DNA of 64,000 nt, from contig NZ_JARXUZ010000001.1 in NCBI RefSeq assembly GCF_029893365.1, positions 3,224,001 through 3,288,000 on the forward strand, read 5' to 3'. Below are positions 1-8,844 of the stretch, in pieces. The notes beneath the pieces are model-generated. The model did no database searches. It saw nothing but the letters and a program-made list of their open reading frames with translations, and had not been told where the DNA came from. The translations under genes were made by a program, and so were the position numbers. This stretch comes from Cryobacterium sp. CG_9.6 (GTDB lineage Bacteria; Actinomycetota; Actinomycetes; Actinomycetales; Microbacteriaceae). Position 1 is the first letter of the stretch, and each line of letters begins with the position of its first letter.

Positions 1-732
1 TGTCCCCAGTTGGACAGGGCCGAGGATTCGTCCCACCACGATGGCATCTACGTTTCCCACACCGTATCCGACAAGGTTTGCGCCGACGAAGGGTGCTCCA
101 AACCGGATGAGAGTCTTTGCCGCGCCGCGATTGAACCCCGGTCGGTAACGGCGCGGGGCGAGGACGACAAGCGTGATTACGGATACGAGTTGGCCCGCCA
201 CTCGGGACCACGCCAACGCCATCACGCCCAGTCCGGCCAGCGCGAGGATAATCAGAAGGATGTTGCTCACAACAAAGTTAGCCATGTCAGCAATGAATTT
301 TCGATCTTGCCGAAAGTTCCGTGTGATCAACGCGAGTGGTACCGAGCTGAAGCCCGCCAAGACCACAACGAGGGACATAACCTGAATCGCCTCACCGGCG
401 CCTGGCGCTCGCATCAGCGAAGCCACCAGCGGGGCGGCGAACCACATTCCCGTTCCGAGCACGATTGAACTCGCCGCCGACAACGTCACGGCAGTCGGGG
501 CCAGCCGGTCAACGCTGCCGCGAACCCGGATCAGAGCAGATCCAATTCCAATTTCACTCACATTGACGATGAGCGAGTAAACAACGAGAACAACCGCAAA
601 GACACCAAAGTCGTAGGGCGACATGATGCGTGCGATCACGATACCGATGCCGAATTGGCCGGCTCGAAGCGCCACTGCACCTCCACCACTCCAGACAATT
701 GCTCGGCTCACCGTTCCACGGGAGCCGCTCAT
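1..732 (-). CDS. Polysaccharide flippase (Wzx/WzxC-like), 3' end cut by window edge
   Basis: The first 244 residues of a polytopic membrane protein are visible; the C-terminal part lies beyond position 1. The N-terminus (MSGSRGTVSRAIVW) is followed by alternating hydrophobic segments and the GQFGIGIVIARIMSP-type motif typical of the MATE-fold oligosaccharide flippase family (Wzx, WzxC, RfbX). Members move lipid-linked repeat units across the cytoplasmic membrane. The ATG at 732 overlaps the stop of the upstream glycosyltransferase as ATGA, so it is the last visible gene of a coupled polysaccharide operon. Family membership is inferred from hydrophobicity and motif; the substrate cannot be read. 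Confidence 0.85.
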   Translation of the reverse strand, partial: MSGSRGTVSRAIVWSGGGAVALRAGQFGIGIVIARIMSPYDFGVFAVVLVVYSLIVNVSEIGIGSALIRVRGSVDRLAPTAVTLSAASSIVLGTGMWFAAPLVASLMRAPGAGEAIQVMSLVVVLAGFSSVPLALITRNFRQDRKFIADMANFVVSNILLIILALAGLGVMALAWSRVAGQLVSVITLVVLAPRRYRPGFNRGAAKTLIRFGAPFVGANLVGYGVGNVDAIVVGRILGPVQLGT

Positions 733-1793
733 ATGCCAAACCTCCGCCAACGGCGCCACAGGATTCGATCTTCGAGGTTCCGATATGGCCGCCCCGGATC
801 GATTCTGCGGAAGAACCGTGATCGCTTCGCTGCTGACGCGAGGGAACGGTACGTCTTCCGCGGGTCCAACGCCTCAGCAAGTGCTCGGTATTCGGCAACT
901 GGCTCCGTGTGCTCGGCACCAAGGTCTCGAGCTCGCACCGCCAGACGCCGTGCATCACGGGCAAGGGCCCGATGGGCTCGCACGCGCATACCGTCCGAAT
1001 CCTCAACGTTCAGTGAACTTGCACCCAGGAACAGATCGAAAGCGGTTCTCCGAGCCTTGAGATCGGATAGGTACCCCGAGTGAATCGTGCGCTGCATGCT
1101 CTGATCATGGATTCGATACAGACCCTGCACTGGCCCGTTAACACGACCGACCGATCCAACGGACGCGAGTCGGAGCCAGAGGTGGAGGTCACTGGCCTCG
1201 GGAATCTCGGCCGAATGTCCGCCTGCGAGCTCGAGAGCCGAACGCCGCATCATCACCTCGGGTTGCATGATCACGTTATGACCCCGACGAATGATGTGTT
1301 CGATCCACTCGTTCCCCGCCCAGATACTCCAATTACGTTCTCGGAGATAAACGTCTGTCGGCGGCTCACCGCTAAAAGACTGAGGGTGACCGTAAACGAA
1401 GGCCACAGTGGGGAATGAGCGTAAGAGATGGGCTGACCGGGCAAGCGACCCCCTGGTCAGCAGGTCGTCAGCGTCCATCTTGACAACAAAATCCGCCGTG
1501 GCACAGGCGAGGGCATCATTGAACGTGACGATGTGACCTTGATTGCTGCTGTGCCGCCGAAGCGTCACCCGGTCGTCGTCAGCGCAAAGAGCCTCGGCGA
1601 CTGACACGCTGTCATCCGTCGATGCATCGTCAACAATTGTGACGTCTACACGGACACCCTTTTGAGTGAGAACCGACTCCACGCACGCCCGCAGATACCG
1701 GCCGTAGTTGTAACACGGAATCACGACCGAAACACTCGGCGGGGCCGTTCCAGACACCCGGGGGCCGTCAACAATTGGCTGCACTTTGATCAT
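729..1793 (-). CDS. Family 2 glycosyltransferase
   Basis: A 354-residue protein with a GT-A fold at the N-terminus. SVVIPCYNYGRYL opens the nucleotide-binding strand, followed by TIVDDAS and the metal-binding DADD motif near residue 110. It should transfer a sugar from a nucleotide-sugar donor to a lipid-linked glycan on the cytoplasmic face. The C-terminal third is Arg-rich with no membrane segment. The start overlaps the stop of the GT4 gene (ATGA) and the stop overlaps the flippase start (ATGA). Donor and acceptor cannot be told from the sequence. Confidence 0.9.
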   Translation of the reverse strand: MIKVQPIVDGPRVSGTAPPSVSVVIPCYNYGRYLRACVESVLTQKGVRVDVTIVDDASTDDSVSVAEALCADDDRVTLRRHSSNQGHIVTFNDALACATADFVVKMDADDLLTRGSLARSAHLLRSFPTVAFVYGHPQSFSGEPPTDVYLRERNWSIWAGNEWIEHIIRRGHNVIMQPEVMMRRSALELAGGHSAEIPEASDLHLWLRLASVGSVGRVNGPVQGLYRIHDQSMQRTIHSGYLSDLKARRTAFDLFLGASSLNVEDSDGMRVRAHRALARDARRLAVRARDLGAEHTEPVAEYRALAEALDPRKTYRSLASAAKRSRFFRRIDPGRPYRNLEDRILWRRWRRFGI

Positions 1794-3004
1794 GAGCGCT
1801 TTCTCCCCGGAGCGGATGCTCTCGCCCGATGCCCCAACAACGCTGCGTGATGTTTGGCCATGACGAACCCTGCACCAAACTGATCTCGGACGCGATTTGC
1901 CACCGACACCCGTCGATCTGCGACGAGCTCGTAAATACCCTCAAGCGTCTGTGCAGCGGCCGTGAGACTATAACGTTGTTCGACAACGCCGCGGCCAAAA
2001 GTCCCGAGCGAGGCCCGGGCCTCCGCTGTAGCCGCGAGGAGGCCCTCAAGCTTGGATTCACAACGTTGGCGCGCGTCACTCGAGTCTCCGATGCCATACC
2101 AACCCTGCCGCAGAAAGGTCTCGGCCGTTTCAGGCGTGAGCGTCTCCCAGTAGCCGCGTTCCCCCTGGACAACGAGTGGCTTCGCGAATGCGAGACCACG
2201 AAGGGCGGACGCACCCATTCCAATAATCACGTCCGCAGCATCGTAGAAGGGCTTTGGATCGGCACGCTCACCGACAAGCTGAACCACAGGACGATTGCCG
2301 ATGGTATTGACCAGAGCAGCGGCCGCCGCAACCCGGGGCCTTTCCGGCCCATCACCGACGATCAGCAGGCGAACGGGGTAGCGCGGGGCAAGCCGATCGA
2401 TCGCTGCGATCGCTGCCAACAACCCCTCGAGCTTCAGCCGGGCCGCGAGCCGACCGACGACCACGACCAACAGATCCGTCGCGCTGATTCCCCATTCTGC
2501 CCGAACATGCTCGGCCTTGCCCGTTACCCCGGGCGCATTGCATACTGTGTCGACTGGCGGTTCTAACAGGTGAACGTCGGGACGCCATCGAAGTTCTTCC
2601 CGATACATCTGACGCGTACCCACAATCATTGGCACACTGCGGGGGATCAGGTAGGGAACGTCCATGGACAGAATTGTGGAGAGGATAGGCGTGCCGAGAA
2701 CAAGACCGGGTCCCGCGAGGGCATCGAGAGTGGTGTTCCATTCGTAGGCGTGAACGAGGTCAAATTTTCCGGACGCGGCCAGGGCCGTCATCCGGGCAGA
2801 CGACCGGACCGACGGGACCATATGTGTCTCCGGTGCACGGTACAACGGCAGTCCACGCGCCCGAATGTCATCGGCAAGAACACCATCGGGAGCGTACATG
2901 GCCGTGTCATGACCAGGAAGCTCGGCCACCGCAGCCGCGAGCTCAATTGCGTTAATCTGACTCCCTCCTATTTCAAGGGTGTGCGCACAAATGAGGATCC
3001 TCAT
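1790..3004 (-). CDS. Family 4 (GT-B) glycosyltransferase
   Basis: A 404-residue protein with two Rossmann-like halves. The N-terminal half begins MRILICAHTLEIGGSQ, with the GG loop common in GT4 enzymes. The C-terminal half carries VVVVGRLAARLKLEGLL and LLIVGDGPER, the donor-binding region of the Glycos_transf_1 domain, and ends the fold with ALRGLAFAKPLVV where many relatives have the E-x7-E motif. It probably adds one sugar of the repeat unit. It is joined to the NeuD-like gene upstream and the GT2 gene downstream by ATGA overlaps. Sugar specificity is unknown. Confidence 0.88.
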   Translation of the reverse strand: MRILICAHTLEIGGSQINAIELAAAVAELPGHDTAMYAPDGVLADDIRARGLPLYRAPETHMVPSVRSSARMTALAASGKFDLVHAYEWNTTLDALAGPGLVLGTPILSTILSMDVPYLIPRSVPMIVGTRQMYREELRWRPDVHLLEPPVDTVCNAPGVTGKAEHVRAEWGISATDLLVVVVGRLAARLKLEGLLAAIAAIDRLAPRYPVRLLIVGDGPERPRVAAAAALVNTIGNRPVVQLVGERADPKPFYDAADVIIGMGASALRGLAFAKPLVVQGERGYWETLTPETAETFLRQGWYGIGDSSDARQRCESKLEGLLAATAEARASLGTFGRGVVEQRYSLTAAAQTLEGIYELVADRRVSVANRVRDQFGAGFVMAKHHAALLGHRARASAPGRKRS

Positions 3005-3657
3005 GGGCTCACACGTGCCTTCATCGTCAGGGACATCGGGGCTGCAGGCACGCCGATCCAGGTGTCATGGTCAGGAACATCGGTGAGAACGGCAGCGGCC
3101 ATGCCAACTGTGGCACCATCGCCAATCTGCACGCCCTGACGCACGGAGCAGTTCATGCCCAGGTAGGCACCTACACCCACGCGAACGTCGCCGCCGAGGC
3201 TCACTCCGGCACACAGCGTGGCGAAGGAGCTGACGCTCGTGCCGTGGGTCAGCGTGACGTGCGGCATGACCACGACATGATTTCCGAGGTGCACGTTAGT
3301 GGTGAGCACGGCACCTGCCAAGACGATGCTTCCCGCACCGACCGTGCACGACGCGGGAACCTCTACCGAGTGGTGAATGACCGTGGCATACCGCTCGACG
3401 GCGACGCCGAGATCGGCGAGTCGCGACGCGATCCGAGCTCGACCCGACCCGTGTCCGACGCAGAGAAGCACCTGTGAGAGCGCGTGCTCGGTTACCGTAT
3501 CGATTCCGCCCGTGACCATCACACCATCGAGTGTTGTCCCCCAGAGGGCGGGGTCGTCGTCGACGAACAGAACGGTGCGTGGGTCCGACTGGGTGCGCAG
3601 CAGGCTGAGCACCTCGCGGGCGAGGCCGCCCGCCCCCACCAGAAGCAGCTCAGGCAT
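3001..3657 (-). CDS. NeuD/PglD-like sugar O/N-acetyltransferase
   Basis: A 218-residue acyltransferase. Residues 1-75 form the small Rossmann domain of the NeuD/PglD family (MPELLLVGAGGLAREVL, then VLFVDDD). The rest is a left-handed beta-helix of hexapeptide repeats (e.g. GAGSIVLAGAVLTTNVHLG) ending with IGVPAA. Such enzymes acetylate the amino group made by a neighbouring DegT aminotransferase (PglD) or sialic-acid-type sugars (NeuD). The open frame extends further upstream, but the ATG at 3657 is chosen because the Rossmann motif begins there and it overlaps the aminotransferase stop by 8 bases. Confidence 0.85.
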   Translation of the reverse strand: MPELLLVGAGGLAREVLSLLRTQSDPRTVLFVDDDPALWGTTLDGVMVTGGIDTVTEHALSQVLLCVGHGSGRARIASRLADLGVAVERYATVIHHSVEVPASCTVGAGSIVLAGAVLTTNVHLGNHVVVMPHVTLTHGTSVSSFATLCAGVSLGGDVRVGVGAYLGMNCSVRQGVQIGDGATVGMAAAVLTDVPDHDTWIGVPAAPMSLTMKARVSP

Positions 3658-4798
3658 GGGCGACCGCATTCTCGACCTGAAGCACCTCAATGACCCGTTC
3701 CTGGTCTTCCAGCGTGAGCTGGTGATACACCGGCAGGATAAGCGTCGTCTCCGTGAGCCGTTCCGTGACTGGTAGCGGTGCGGTGCCACCATCGTGACCG
3801 CGGTAGGCGGGTTGGCGGTGTGCCGCCATGATGCCACGTCGAGCCGATATGTCAGCTTCAGCGAGCCGCTCCAGAAGACCGTCACGACTCAACGCGTATT
3901 CGGAGCTCACCTCGATCCAGAAGGACTGAAAATTCGTTGTTCCCCAGACTGGATCGGAGATAACGCGCAGACCGGGGATCCCCGCGAGGGCGGCTGTGTA
4001 ACCGGCCGCGATACTCCGTCGTCGCTTCACAATGGCGGGCAGACGCCCGACCTGCACGATACCCACCGCGGCTTGCAGGTCCGTCATACGAAAATTGAAA
4101 CCTATCTCCCTGTATTCCTCCGGCGGGGACAGCACCGAGGCATGGCGGTCCGTTGCAGACACACTCATTGCATGCTCGCGGAGCTGCCGAGCGCGCGTCG
4201 CCCACTCAGAGCGCGTCGTCGTGAGCATGCCGCCCTCACCGGTGGTAAGGATCTTGCGAGGATGAAATGACCACGCTGTCAGTTCGGCCCCCGACCCGAC
4301 CGGGCGCCCCTTGTAGAGGGATCCCGCGGCACACGCGGCATCCTCAATGACAACGATGCCGAGAGGGTCACAGAGGGCACGAATGGGGTCAAGATCCACG
4401 GGCATGCCACCCTGGTCGACTACAATCACGGCTCGAGTGGCCGGAGTGAGAGCGGACCGAACCGTTTCGGCCGTGACATTTCCCGTTGTTGCATCCACGT
4501 CGCAGAAGACACTCCGCGCACCCACATACGAGGGTGCGTTCGAGGTAGCAATGAACGAGAATGACGGAACCACAACGTCGTCACCGGCGCCGATTCCACT
4601 CACGACGAGAGCGAGGTGCAGGGCAGTGGTGCAGTTGGAGGTTGCCACCGCAAACGGACTCTGCATGGTCAGCGCGAAAAGCTGTTCGAACTCCGCGACC
4701 CGAGGGCCCTGAGCCACCCAACCGGACTCAATCACGGCCGTCACAGCGGCGATCTCCTCGGAACCCATCCAGGGCTTCATCACATTCACTCGGGTCAT
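3650..4798 (-). CDS. DegT/DnrJ/EryC1/StrS sugar aminotransferase
   Basis: A 382-residue PLP-dependent aminotransferase. The family signature appears in order: KPWMGSEEIAAV, the glycine-rich SNCTTALHLAL loop, IEDAACAAGS, and WSFHPRKILTTGEGGM, which contains the internal-aldimine lysine. These enzymes aminate keto-sugar nucleotides made by an SDR dehydratase or by an oxidoreductase. The SDR gene directly upstream (TGATG overlap) and the acetyltransferase directly downstream suggest an acetamido-sugar pathway of the PglF-E-D or LegB-C-H type. The exact product is inference. Confidence 0.9.
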   Translation of the reverse strand: MTRVNVMKPWMGSEEIAAVTAVIESGWVAQGPRVAEFEQLFALTMQSPFAVATSNCTTALHLALVVSGIGAGDDVVVPSFSFIATSNAPSYVGARSVFCDVDATTGNVTAETVRSALTPATRAVIVVDQGGMPVDLDPIRALCDPLGIVVIEDAACAAGSLYKGRPVGSGAELTAWSFHPRKILTTGEGGMLTTTRSEWATRARQLREHAMSVSATDRHASVLSPPEEYREIGFNFRMTDLQAAVGIVQVGRLPAIVKRRRSIAAGYTAALAGIPGLRVISDPVWGTTNFQSFWIEVSSEYALSRDGLLERLAEADISARRGIMAAHRQPAYRGHDGGTAPLPVTERLTETTLILPVYHQLTLEDQERVIEVLQVENAVAHA

Positions 4799-5835
4799 CA
4801 GACGGCCTCCATCGCAACCCAGTTGCGGTCTTCGATGCGATTGACACGGTCAGGATTTTCCGTCGCCATTTTTTTGAACCACTCAACAAGGTCGGCTACA
4901 CCATCCGCAAACTCGACCGTGGGCGCGAATCCGGTGAGGGATGCTGTGTGAGTTGGGTCACCAAGCAGGCGGCGCACATCACCGGGACGGGCAATATCGT
5001 GCACGGGAACGAGATCGGGGCGACCCACCGCCACAGCCACCGCTTCGCACAGATCGTTCATGCTCACCTCGGTGCCGGAGCCTAGGTTGAGTGTCTCCCC
5101 GGCGAGCCCGGAGGTATCGGCCAGCAGTGCGAGCGCAGCCGAGGTGTCGTATACGTGCATAAAGTCCCGCGTTTGCTTACCGTCACCGAAGATGACGGGC
5201 CGCTCTCCGGCGAGGAGACGAACAATAGTTCGAGGCAGGACTTCTCCGCTGTCTCCCTCGAAATGGCTTCGTGGCCCGTATGTGTTGAACGGGCGCACCA
5301 CAACCGTGTCCATACCGTAGGTGCGGAAATAGGCCCGCGTATAGGCCTCACCCGCGAGTTTGCTCCCACCATAAACGGTCTCCGGCCAGGTGGGGTGACG
5401 CTCGTCCATTGGGGCGTATTGAGCGGTGCCAAAGACCTCACTCGTACTCACATAGACGAAACGACGTACCTCTGCGGCGCGCGCGCTGCCCAGCATCAAC
5501 AGGCTGCCGAGAGCATTGACCTGGTGATTCTCCAGTGGATCGTGCAAGCTGTGACGCACGCCTAAGCAGGCGAGGTGAAACACGACGTCGATGTTGCGCA
5601 AAGCGTGCTCGCGCGTGTTGCCATCACGAATATCGCCAACGATCAGAGAGAACCGCGGGTCGAGCTGCGCTGCGGCGAGGTTGTGATGCGTTCCGTTCTT
5701 GAAGTTGTCCAGAACCCGCACCTCCGACACACCGCGAGCCAAGAGCGTGTCGACAAGATGGCTGCCGATGAAACCCGCACCCCCGGTCACCAGAATGCGT
5801 AGTCCCGAGAGGTCGTGTGCTGCGAGGGCGGTCAA
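4798..5835 (-). CDS. Extended SDR, NAD-dependent sugar-nucleotide epimerase/dehydratase (LegB-like)
   Basis: A 345-residue extended SDR with the Rossmann motif TGGAGFIGSHL near residue 17, NTYGPRSH and the catalytic YGGSK (Tyr-x3-Lys). The STSEVFGTAQYAPMDE stretch resembles LegB-type UDP-GlcNAc 4,6-dehydratases and UDP-glucuronate-modifying SDRs; the Asp-Glu pair of classical dTDP-glucose 4,6-dehydratases (TDE) reads TSE here. The start is TTG at 5835, overlapping the previous stop as TTGA, with GGAGG 7 bases upstream. It feeds the DegT aminotransferase downstream. 4,6-dehydratase versus 4-epimerase is not decidable from sequence alone. Confidence 0.85.
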   Translation of the reverse strand: MTALAAHDLSGLRILVTGGAGFIGSHLVDTLLARGVSEVRVLDNFKNGTHHNLAAAQLDPRFSLIVGDIRDGNTREHALRNIDVVFHLACLGVRHSLHDPLENHQVNALGSLLMLGSARAAEVRRFVYVSTSEVFGTAQYAPMDERHPTWPETVYGGSKLAGEAYTRAYFRTYGMDTVVVRPFNTYGPRSHFEGDSGEVLPRTIVRLLAGERPVIFGDGKQTRDFMHVYDTSAALALLADTSGLAGETLNLGSGTEVSMNDLCEAVAVAVGRPDLVPVHDIARPGDVRRLLGDPTHTASLTGFAPTVEFADGVADLVEWFKKMATENPDRVNRIEDRNWVAMEAV

Positions 5836-6935
5836 CGGCCAACCTCCACGAGGTCAGCATCGGTCGAGGCACCATGAATGTTGCTCTGCACGGGGGACAT
5901 CAGTCCGTGATCAGTCAGGCTGCGGCTGGCCGCTTCCAGCACTGCAAGTACGCGCAGACCAGCCTCCCCGTCGGTTCGAGGCGCACGTCCCTCCCGAATG
6001 CTCGCCGCGAATTCGCTCACCATTGCGCCCAGCGCTTCGTGCTCAGGCAGTGCGGGAGACCACGTATCGCCCAGGCGATAGGAGACCAGCGATGCCGCGG
6101 CATCCGCTCCGTCAATCGACTGTTGGGTGAGATCGACCCCGCGGTCGTACACGCTCAGACGCTGCTGAGGATTGAGATCGTCCCAAACCAGGGTGCGTTC
6201 CGTGCCGCCGATGACCATCTGTCGAATCTTGGTGGGGCTCAGCCAGTTGACGTGGACATGAGCGATAGCGCCGTTCTGCAGCGGGATCGTGAGATATCCG
6301 ATACAGGCCTTCCCCGCTCCCAGCGGGTCCGCGCCCTGAGCCGACACCGCCTCGGGGCGCAGGCCACCCGGTAGCACGAAATCGATGATGGACAGATCGT
6401 GCGGAGCCAGATCCCAGAATACGTCGACGTCGGGTTGCACGAGCCCCAGGTTGATGCGGACGGAGTCAATGAACAGAATCTCCCCGAGAGAGCCCGCCGC
6501 GATGAGTTCCCGAATCTTGAGAACGGCAGGTGTGTAGCAATATGTGTGGTCGGCCATGAGCACGAGACCGCGCTCCGCCGCTTCCTGCACCATTTCGGCA
6601 CCGTGATCGCGGTTGTCGGCGAGCGGCTTCTCCACCAGAACGTGCTTGCCGGCACGAAGGGCGAGGAGCACGAGAGCGTGGTGCGTGCGCGCCGGAGTTG
6701 CAATGGCCACCGCGTCAATATCGGGCCGAGCGAGAACAGCCGCCACGTCGGAGTACACCGCAACGTCGCCGCCCACTCGATCCGCAACACCCTGCGCGCG
6801 ATCTGCGTCGAGGTCGCAGATCGCCACGAGATCCCAGAATGCACTGGCGGTGAAATTGCGAGCTAAGTTGGGCCCCCAGTAACCCGCTCCAATAACAGCA
6901 ACCCGGAGCCGTGCCTGCGTCGTCGATACGGTCAT
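5832..6935 (-). CDS. Gfo/Idh/MocA family oxidoreductase
   Basis: A 367-residue NAD(P)-dependent sugar oxidoreductase. The N-terminal Rossmann fold starts RVAVIGAGYWGPNLARNF and the family motif EKPLADN (Lys-Pro) lies near residue 95. In polysaccharide loci such enzymes oxidise C3 of nucleotide sugars (WlbA type) before DegT transamination. An in-frame ATG at 6941 has the Shine-Dalgarno AAGGA abutting it, whereas the ATG at 6935 is spaced correctly, so 6935 is taken as the start. It is the promoter-proximal gene of the operon, behind a 239-bp non-coding region. Confidence 0.88.
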   Translation of the reverse strand: MTVSTTQARLRVAVIGAGYWGPNLARNFTASAFWDLVAICDLDADRAQGVADRVGGDVAVYSDVAAVLARPDIDAVAIATPARTHHALVLLALRAGKHVLVEKPLADNRDHGAEMVQEAAERGLVLMADHTYCYTPAVLKIRELIAAGSLGEILFIDSVRINLGLVQPDVDVFWDLAPHDLSIIDFVLPGGLRPEAVSAQGADPLGAGKACIGYLTIPLQNGAIAHVHVNWLSPTKIRQMVIGGTERTLVWDDLNPQQRLSVYDRGVDLTQQSIDGADAAASLVSYRLGDTWSPALPEHEALGAMVSEFAASIREGRAPRTDGEAGLRVLAVLEAASRSLTDHGLMSPVQSNIHGASTDADLVEVGR

Positions 6936-7174
6936 AGCCATCCTTCTGCTCTGTGCCGGTGGTTCTCTCCTCCGACTCGATCAGATGCCTAGTTCCGGGC
7001 AACACAATTAGACCCACGTATTAGGGCACATGATCAGGCGCAGCAAAGATCACCCTCGATGAGGTTGTCTCACGATCAATACTGTGACACAGGAACTAAT
7101 CCTGCGCGGCCCCCCAACATGGGCAGAAGAGTGGCACTCGGCGCTCCCCGTCGTGGGCGGATGCTGCCTGGAGC
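6936..7174 (-). promoter_or_regulatory. Leader and likely promoter region of the polysaccharide operon
   Basis: This 239-bp gap separates the start of the seven-gene operon from the stop of the peptidase gene, which is transcribed in the same direction. Read on the minus strand it holds AT-richer patches (CTAATACG, TCTAATTGTG) that could be -10 elements upstream of the AGAAGG ribosome site. No strong -35/-10 pair stands out and no terminator hairpin with a U-tract is visible. A promoter here is inferred from operon layout. Confidence 0.35.
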
Positions 7175-8131
7175 TCAGTCGGCGAAGCGGTCGGTCGCTT
7201 CAATGATGGCGTGCAGAATTCCGGGCTGGTCGAACGCGTGGCCGGCATCCGGAATCATGTGGAAGTCAGCTTCCGGCCAGTTCTTGTGCAGGTCCCACGC
7301 CGTGAAGGCGGGCGTGCACATGTCGTAGCGTCCCTGCACGATAACGCCGGGGATGTGGGCAAGCAGACCGGCGTCGCGAATCAGCTGATTTGGCTCGAAC
7401 CAGCCACCGTGTTTAAAGAAGTGATTCTCGATGCGGGCAAAGGCCACGGCGAAGGCTGGCTCCGAAAAATGTGCGATCTTGTCGGGTTCCTGCAGCAGCG
7501 TGATCGTGGATGATTCCCACGTTGCCCAGGCAATGCCCGCGCGCTCGCGCACGAACCCGTCCGGGTCGTGCAGCAGGCGACCGTATGCCTCGATCAGGTG
7601 ACCCCGCTCGGCCTCCGGTACCGGTGCGAGGAATGCCTCCCACAGGTCCGGGTAAATGGCCGCTGCGCCGCCCTCATAGAACCAGTCGAGTTCCACCGGA
7701 CGCAGGGTGAAGATTCCGCGCAGCACCAGCTCGGACACCTTGCTCGGGTGCGTTTCGGCGTACGCGAGTCCCAGCGTGCTCCCCCAGGAACCACCGCAGA
7801 CCAGCCAACGGTCAATGCCCAGGTGCTCACGCAGTTTCTCCAGATCGGCAACAAGGTGCCACGTGGTGTTCGTTGCCAGATCGGCCTGCGGTGCGCTCGC
7901 ATGCGGAGTGCTCTGGCCGCATCCACGCTGGTCGAAGAGCACAATGCGGTACTTCGCGGGGTCAAAGACCCGGCGTTGCGCCGCACTGCTGGCTCCGCCC
8001 GGGCCACCGTGCAGGTACACGGCCGGTTTGCCCTCCGGGTTACCGGAGGCCTCCCAGTAGATCATCTGCCCGTCGCCCACGTCGAGCATTCCGGTTTCGT
8101 AGGGTTCGATCTCAGGGTAAAAAGTGCGCAT
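7175..8131 (-). CDS. pip: Proline iminopeptidase (alpha/beta hydrolase, family S33)
   Basis: A 318-residue cytoplasmic aminopeptidase that removes N-terminal proline from peptides. Diagnostic stretches are YLHGGPGGAS (oxyanion loop), FDQRGCGQS, and the nucleophile elbow GGSWGSTLGLAYAE with the catalytic serine. QGRYDMCTP carries the catalytic Asp region, and the His is in DAGHAFD near the C-terminus. Length and motif order match bacterial monomeric Pip. It starts MRTFYPEIEPY, typical of the family. It stands alone between the polysaccharide operon and the two-component genes. Confidence 0.93.
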   Translation of the reverse strand: MRTFYPEIEPYETGMLDVGDGQMIYWEASGNPEGKPAVYLHGGPGGASSAAQRRVFDPAKYRIVLFDQRGCGQSTPHASAPQADLATNTTWHLVADLEKLREHLGIDRWLVCGGSWGSTLGLAYAETHPSKVSELVLRGIFTLRPVELDWFYEGGAAAIYPDLWEAFLAPVPEAERGHLIEAYGRLLHDPDGFVRERAGIAWATWESSTITLLQEPDKIAHFSEPAFAVAFARIENHFFKHGGWFEPNQLIRDAGLLAHIPGVIVQGRYDMCTPAFTAWDLHKNWPEADFHMIPDAGHAFDQPGILHAIIEATDRFAD

Positions 8132-8184
8132 GACCTGAGCCTATTCCCCACCCCGTGAGCCGCTCATCCAAGCCGCCGGAGAGG

Positions 8185-8844
8185 TCAGCCCACCAGGCCT
8201 AGCTCGTACGCCAGAATCACGGCCTGCACGCGGTCGCGCAGCCCGAGTTTCTGCAGGATTCTGCCGACGTGGGTCTTCACGGTCGATTCCGACAGAGAGT
8301 ACCGCGCGCCGAGTTCCGGGTTCGAGAGTCCCTCAGCAATGGCAAGAAACACCTCCCGTTCGCGGGCTGTGAGCGCGTCAAGCTGGTTCGCCGCGTTCTC
8401 GGCTCCCCCCTGCGCGGGCAGCTTCGCGCCGAACAGCTCCAGCATCCGCTGGGTGACGCGGGGTGAAACGGATGCGTCCCCCGACGCCACCGAGCGGATC
8501 GCGGCTATCAGCTCCCCGGGTTCGGTATTCTTCAGCAGAAACCCGCTCGCTCCCGCCCGAAGCCCCCCGAAGGCGTATTCGTCCAGGTCGAAGGTGGTGA
8601 GGATGATCACCCGAGTGGCGGGATTCGCCGCGACGATTCGCCTCGTGGCCTCGATGCCGTCCATGCCGGGCATGCGCACGTCCATCAGCACGACATCGGG
8701 TTGCTCGCGGGCCGCCAGCGCAACGCCCGCGGTCCCGTCACCCGCCTCGGCCACCACCGAAAGGTCATCCTCTGCATCAAGCACCATGCGAAAGCCCACC
8801 CGCAGCAGCGTCTGGTCATCGACGAGCAGGATACGAACGGTCAC
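8185..8844 (-). CDS. NarL/LuxR-family response regulator
   Basis: A 219-residue regulator. The receiver domain (residues 1-120) has VLLMDVRMPGMDG-type sequence with the phosphorylatable Asp in the VLMDVRMPG strand. A LuxR-type helix-turn-helix follows (LTAREREVFLAIAEGLSN, SESTVKTHVGRILQKLGL). Its GTG start at 8844 overlaps the stop of the histidine kinase gene as GTGA, so it is translated with its cognate sensor. The ABC exporter genes upstream in the same orientation are plausible targets, as in many actinobacterial kinase-regulator-exporter cassettes. Confidence 0.95.
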   Translation of the reverse strand: MTVRILLVDDQTLLRVGFRMVLDAEDDLSVVAEAGDGTAGVALAAREQPDVVLMDVRMPGMDGIEATRRIVAANPATRVIILTTFDLDEYAFGGLRAGASGFLLKNTEPGELIAAIRSVASGDASVSPRVTQRMLELFGAKLPAQGGAENAANQLDALTAREREVFLAIAEGLSNPELGARYSLSESTVKTHVGRILQKLGLRDRVQAVILAYELGLVG

